Made by a program: the position numbers and the translations under genes. This document shows, one piece after another, positions 7,525 to 9,900 of a stretch of 9,900 nt of DNA. The notes below the pieces were generated by a model. The model did no database searches and was not told the origin of the DNA. It saw only the letters and a program-made list of their open reading frames with translations. How positions within the stretch are numbered: the stretch's first letter is position 1; every line of letters starts with the position of its first letter. Origin of the DNA: Limnohabitans sp. (GTDB taxonomy: Bacteria; Pseudomonadota; Gammaproteobacteria; Burkholderiales; Burkholderiaceae_C); the NCBI GenBank assembly GCA_018883305.1, contig VEQI01000094.1, positions 1 to 9,900 on the forward strand, read 5' to 3'.

Positions 7525-7569
7525 TCAGGCACTTTCTCCGCAAATACCAGGAGGCAACCGTCGAACCAT
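7525..7569 (-). CDS. Possible 14-codon leader ORF before the FabG-like SDR gene
   Basis: On the minus strand an ATG at 7569 is preceded by GGAGG with a 5-base spacer, a better ribosome site than that of the SDR gene itself. The ORF reads MVRRLPPGICGESA and stops with TGA at 7527-7525, one base before the preferred SDR ATG. It is out of frame with the SDR. Such an arrangement could deliver ribosomes to the SDR start by termination and re-initiation. It could equally be chance; no homology is recognisable in so short a peptide. Confidence 0.25.
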   Translation of the reverse strand: MVRRLPPGICGESA

Positions 7570-7579
7570 GGCAGCCTCC
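7550..7579 (-). repeat. Inverted repeat between the acyl-CoA dehydrogenase and SDR genes
   Basis: GGAGGC at 7550-7555 is perfectly complementary to GCCTCC at 7574-7579, with an 18-base gap in which a further three pairs could form. In the minus-strand mRNA the arm at 7579-7574 carries the GGAGG Shine-Dalgarno of the small leader ORF, so folding would hide it. There is no T-run after it, so it does not look like an intrinsic terminator. It lies 7 bases after the acyl-CoA dehydrogenase stop. Confidence 0.45.
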
Positions 7580-7585
7580 ACGTGT

Positions 7586-9427
7586 TTAAAAAGCTTCTTC
7601 CGGCATGTCGGCACAGGTGCGGTCGCCTTGTGCGGCCACCTTCAGCCAGGCCCCGATTTTGGGCAGCTCATAGTGAAAGAAGAATTGACAGGCTATCACG
7701 CGCCCCGTGTCTGGCGCAGTCCCCCCTCGACTTGACAGCGCCACGTCCAGCCAAGTCCATGCCAGGACCACATGACCAAAGGCCTGCATGTAAGGCACGG
7801 CATTGGCCAATACCTGTGAGGGCTCGGTATGAGACCAGGCGTCCCGTGTGGCCAGCAACAACTGATCCAGGGCTGCCGACAGTGCATGTCCCCAACGCAC
7901 CAGGCGTTCATCATCGCTGGCAAGGGCACGCTGCACCGTGTGCTGAATGCGCTGGGACAGCAGGTTCATGCCTGCGCCGCCCTCCATCACCACCTTGCGG
8001 CCCAGCAGATCTTGCGCCTGTATGCCATGGGTGCCTTCGTGGATCATGTTCAGGCGGTTGTCGCGCCAGTATTGCTCCACCGGAAAGTCCCGCGTATAGC
8101 CATACCCGCCGTGTACCTGGATGGCCAGGCTGTTGGCCTCCAGGCACCATTCGCTGGGCCAACTCTTGATGATGGGGGTCAGCACTTCGAGCAACAGGCG
8201 TGCTTCGCGTGCTTGCTCACGCGTGCCGGTGTGCTGTTCATCCACCAGTCGGGCACCATAGAGCGCCAGGGCCAATGCGCCCTCGCCATAAGCCTTCTGT
8301 GCCAGCAACATGCGCTTGACGTCCGCGTGCTCGATGATACGCACCTGCGGTCTGCCGGCGTCCTTGCCGCTGTTGCCCAGCGGGCGGCCTTGGGGACGTT
8401 GTCTGGCATAGTCCAGCGAAGCGTAATACCCGGCCAGCCCCAGCATGGTGGCCGCCATTCCGATGCTGATGCGTGCCTCATTCATCATGTGGAACATGCA
8501 GCGCAAGCCCTCGCCCTCTGCGCCCACCCGATACCCGATGGCACCGCTGCCTTGCCCGTCCAGGCCTGGGGCACGCACCGGATAACGACCTTCGCCAAAG
8601 TTCAACAAGGTGTTGACCGTTCCACGCCAGCCACACTTGTGATTGAGACCCGCCAACGCCACGTCATTACGCTCACCAGTGAGTTGCCCGTCTTCACTGA
8701 CCAGATGCTTGGGCACAATGAACAGGGAGATGCCGCGCGTGCCCGGCACCAACTGACCATCCGGCCCTGGCACCTTGGCCAGCACCAGATGCACGATGTT
8801 CTCGGTCAGTTCATGGTCGCCGGTGGAAATCCACATCTTGCTGCCACGAAGGCGGTAACGCGGGCCCAGCGGGTCATCCTGCCAGCCATCACCATCTGGC
8901 GTGGCCCGTGTCGCGATGTCGCTGAGTGACGATCCGGCCTGTGGCTCGCTCAGGCACATGGTGCCTGCAAAACGACCTTCGAATTCGTTCCGGGCAAACA
9001 CCTCGCGCTGTCGAGGCGTGCCATGCGCCATCAGCAAATTGGCATTGCCCACCGTCAATAAATGCGCGCCGATGCTGATCGAGGCACAGGCAAAAAAGGC
9101 ATTGGCGGCAGATTCCACCGTGAAAGGCAGCTGCATGCCACCCAGGCCATGGTCTTGCGCGGCACTCAGCATGCCGCTGGCCACATAGGCCTGATGCGCG
9201 TCGTGGGTGGCTTGCGGCAAGATCACCCGTTCGCCATCGAACACCGGCTCCTGGGTATCCACGGTGCGGTTATGAGGCGCGTATTTATCCCGAGCGATAC
9301 GCTCACACGTGTCCAGCACGGCATCGAACGTCTCGCGGTTGTGCTCGGCAAAACGCTCTCGCGAGGAGAGCGTTTGAACCTGCAGCCATTCATACAGCAG
9401 GAAATCAAGCGTGGGCCGCAAACTCAT
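7586..9427 (-). CDS. Acyl-CoA dehydrogenase, large (~600-residue) type with C-terminal extension
   Basis: FAD-dependent enzyme of 613 residues that oxidises an acyl-CoA to the trans-2-enoyl-CoA, passing electrons to electron-transfer flavoprotein. It belongs to the long class of acyl-CoA dehydrogenases, which adds an alpha-helical C-terminal domain (about 490-613) to the usual fold of about 380 residues. Visible elements are an N-terminal helical domain, the flavin/substrate segment MCLSEPQAGSSLSDI at 157-171, GSKMWISTGDHE at 195-206, VHGGYGYTRDFPVEQYWRD at 438-456, and IHEGTHGIQ at 462-470 with the probable catalytic base Glu464. The frame is open to a GTG at 9436. I chose the ATG at 9427 because AGGAGG at 9443-9438 is 10 bases from it but only 1 from the GTG, and because MSLRPTLDFLLYEWL looks like the normal N terminus. 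It follows the thiolase by 37 bases. Chain-length preference cannot be read from the sequence. Confidence 0.95.
   Translation of the reverse strand: MSLRPTLDFLLYEWLQVQTLSSRERFAEHNRETFDAVLDTCERIARDKYAPHNRTVDTQEPVFDGERVILPQATHDAHQAYVASGMLSAAQDHGLGGMQLPFTVESAANAFFACASISIGAHLLTVGNANLLMAHGTPRQREVFARNEFEGRFAGTMCLSEPQAGSSLSDIATRATPDGDGWQDDPLGPRYRLRGSKMWISTGDHELTENIVHLVLAKVPGPDGQLVPGTRGISLFIVPKHLVSEDGQLTGERNDVALAGLNHKCGWRGTVNTLLNFGEGRYPVRAPGLDGQGSGAIGYRVGAEGEGLRCMFHMMNEARISIGMAATMLGLAGYYASLDYARQRPQGRPLGNSGKDAGRPQVRIIEHADVKRMLLAQKAYGEGALALALYGARLVDEQHTGTREQAREARLLLEVLTPIIKSWPSEWCLEANSLAIQVHGGYGYTRDFPVEQYWRDNRLNMIHEGTHGIQAQDLLGRKVVMEGGAGMNLLSQRIQHTVQRALASDDERLVRWGHALSAALDQLLLATRDAWSHTEPSQVLANAVPYMQAFGHVVLAWTWLDVALSSRGGTAPDTGRVIACQFFFHYELPKIGAWLKVAAQGDRTCADMPEEAF
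9351..9375. repeat. Perfect 10-bp inverted repeat inside the start of the acyl-CoA dehydrogenase gene
   Basis: AAACGCTCTC at 9351-9360 and GAGAGCGTTT at 9366-9375 are exact reverse complements separated by 5 bases. The repeat begins about 52 bases into the gene and covers codons for the QTLSSRERF segment. It could fold as a strong mRNA hairpin just after the start codon or serve as a dimeric regulator site. It could also be a by-product of coding. Confidence 0.5.
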
Positions 9428-9437
9428 GTGCGCCACC

Positions 9438-9443
9438 CCTCCT
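9438..9443 (-). promoter_or_regulatory. Ribosome binding site of the acyl-CoA dehydrogenase gene
   Basis: AGGAGG (minus strand) is a consensus Shine-Dalgarno. Its 10-base distance to the ATG at 9427, against 1 base to the GTG at 9436, decides the start of the gene. Confidence 0.75.
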
Positions 9444-9464
9444 CATGGGTACGGCCGTCTTGGA

Positions 9465-9900
9465 TCACAGCACCTCGAACACGCCGGCAGCACCCATGCC
9501 GCCGCCAATGCACATGGTCACGCAGACGCGCTTGGCACCACGGCGCTTGCCCTCGATCAGGGCATGGCCTGTCAAACGCTGGCCGCTCACGCCATAAGGG
9601 TGACCCAGTGCGATGGCGCCACCGTTGACGTTCAGACGATCGGCCGGAATGCCCAATTTGTCACGGCAATACATGACTTGCACGGCAAACGCTTCATTGA
9701 GTTCCCACAGGTCGATGTCGTTCACCGTCAGGCCCAGGCGCTTCAAGACCTTGGGCACGGCAAACACGGGGCCAATGCCCATTTCATCGGGCTCGCAGCC
9801 TGCCACCGCAAATCCCAGAAACCGACCCAGCGGCTTCAAGCCACGCTGCTGCGCCAGGGTTTCATGCATCACCACACAAGCGCCCGCGCCATCCGAGAAC
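9465..9900 (-). CDS. Thiolase (acetyl-CoA C-acyltransferase), C-terminal part, cut by right window edge
   Basis: The C-terminal ~145 codons of a thiolase; the frame runs without interruption to the window edge and stops at TGA 9467-9465. Thiolases split 3-ketoacyl-CoA with CoA to give acetyl-CoA and a shortened acyl-CoA, or run in reverse. The visible part starts within the FSDGAGACVVM segment (family pattern SDGAxA). It carries the NEAFAVQ motif, the GGAIALGHPYGVSG motif with the active-site histidine, and the CIGGGMGAA motif with the second catalytic cysteine that acts as base. The nucleophilic cysteine near residue 90 lies outside the window. It is the most upstream gene seen in the leftward operon, 37 bases before the acyl-CoA dehydrogenase, which fits a role in beta-oxidation-type degradation. 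It could be either a degradative 3-ketoacyl-CoA thiolase or an acetoacetyl-CoA thiolase; the context favours the former. Confidence 0.93.
   Translation of the reverse strand, partial: FSDGAGACVVMHETLAQQRGLKPLGRFLGFAVAGCEPDEMGIGPVFAVPKVLKRLGLTVNDIDLWELNEAFAVQVMYCRDKLGIPADRLNVNGGAIALGHPYGVSGQRLTGHALIEGKRRGAKRVCVTMCIGGGMGAAGVFEVL

Noticed and set aside
7829..8929. 366-codon + strand open frame opposite the acyl-CoA dehydrogenase gene
   Set aside because: Antisense shadow of a gene with complete family motifs. GC-rich third positions keep the opposite frame open. No motif or convincing ribosome site.
9451..9458. Palindrome ACGGCCGT between the thiolase and acyl-CoA dehydrogenase genes
   Set aside because: Only 8 bases, no loop and no T-tract. 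Expected by chance in GC-rich DNA, so not called as a terminator or operator.

Overview
The window looks like chromosomal DNA of a GC-rich betaproteobacterium, most likely Burkholderiales and probably Comamonadaceae. That placement rests on protein character and gene neighbourhood, not on a search. Coding density is very high: ten complete or nearly complete genes, two of them cut by the window edges, and no gap above about 65 bases. I see no rRNA, tRNA, CRISPR array, insertion sequence, phage gene or integration site.

Left end (1-726, + strand): the C-terminal end of an alpha/beta hydrolase (hormone-sensitive-lipase / acetyl-esterase type) is followed 13 bases later by a GNAT acetyltransferase of the ElaA/YjcF kind. 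The two probably share a transcript. That transcript converges on the minus-strand genes at about 726-760, where there is a GC-rich inverted repeat.

Middle (760-4265, - strand): tex, encoding the large S1-domain RNA-binding accessory factor Tex, is followed only 5 bases later by a patatin-like phospholipase that appears to start with TTG. Its Shine-Dalgarno lies inside the last codons of tex, so the two are probably translationally coupled.

Right (4324-9900, - strand): six closely packed genes read leftward. In order of transcription they are a thiolase (cut by the window edge), a large acyl-CoA dehydrogenase of about 613 residues, a FabG-like short-chain dehydrogenase/reductase (SDR), a PaaI-type hotdog thioesterase, a CurA-like NADP-dependent medium-chain reductase (MDR), and a second, longer SDR. 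This reads as an acyl-CoA oxidation operon: the dehydrogenase forms the 2-enoyl-CoA, the thiolase does the final cleavage, one SDR could oxidise a 3-hydroxyacyl intermediate, the thioesterase could release dead-end CoA esters, and the CurA-like enzyme could reduce an enone or enoyl intermediate. No enoyl-CoA hydratase is visible; it may lie outside the window. A GC-rich hairpin followed by a T-rich stretch separates this operon from tex.

Nothing here is clearly a new defence, mobile or signalling system. The points worth a second look are small: a possible 14-codon leader ORF inside a hairpin between the acyl-CoA dehydrogenase and SDR genes, a perfect 10-bp inverted repeat early in the dehydrogenase gene, and the coupling of tex to a patatin.
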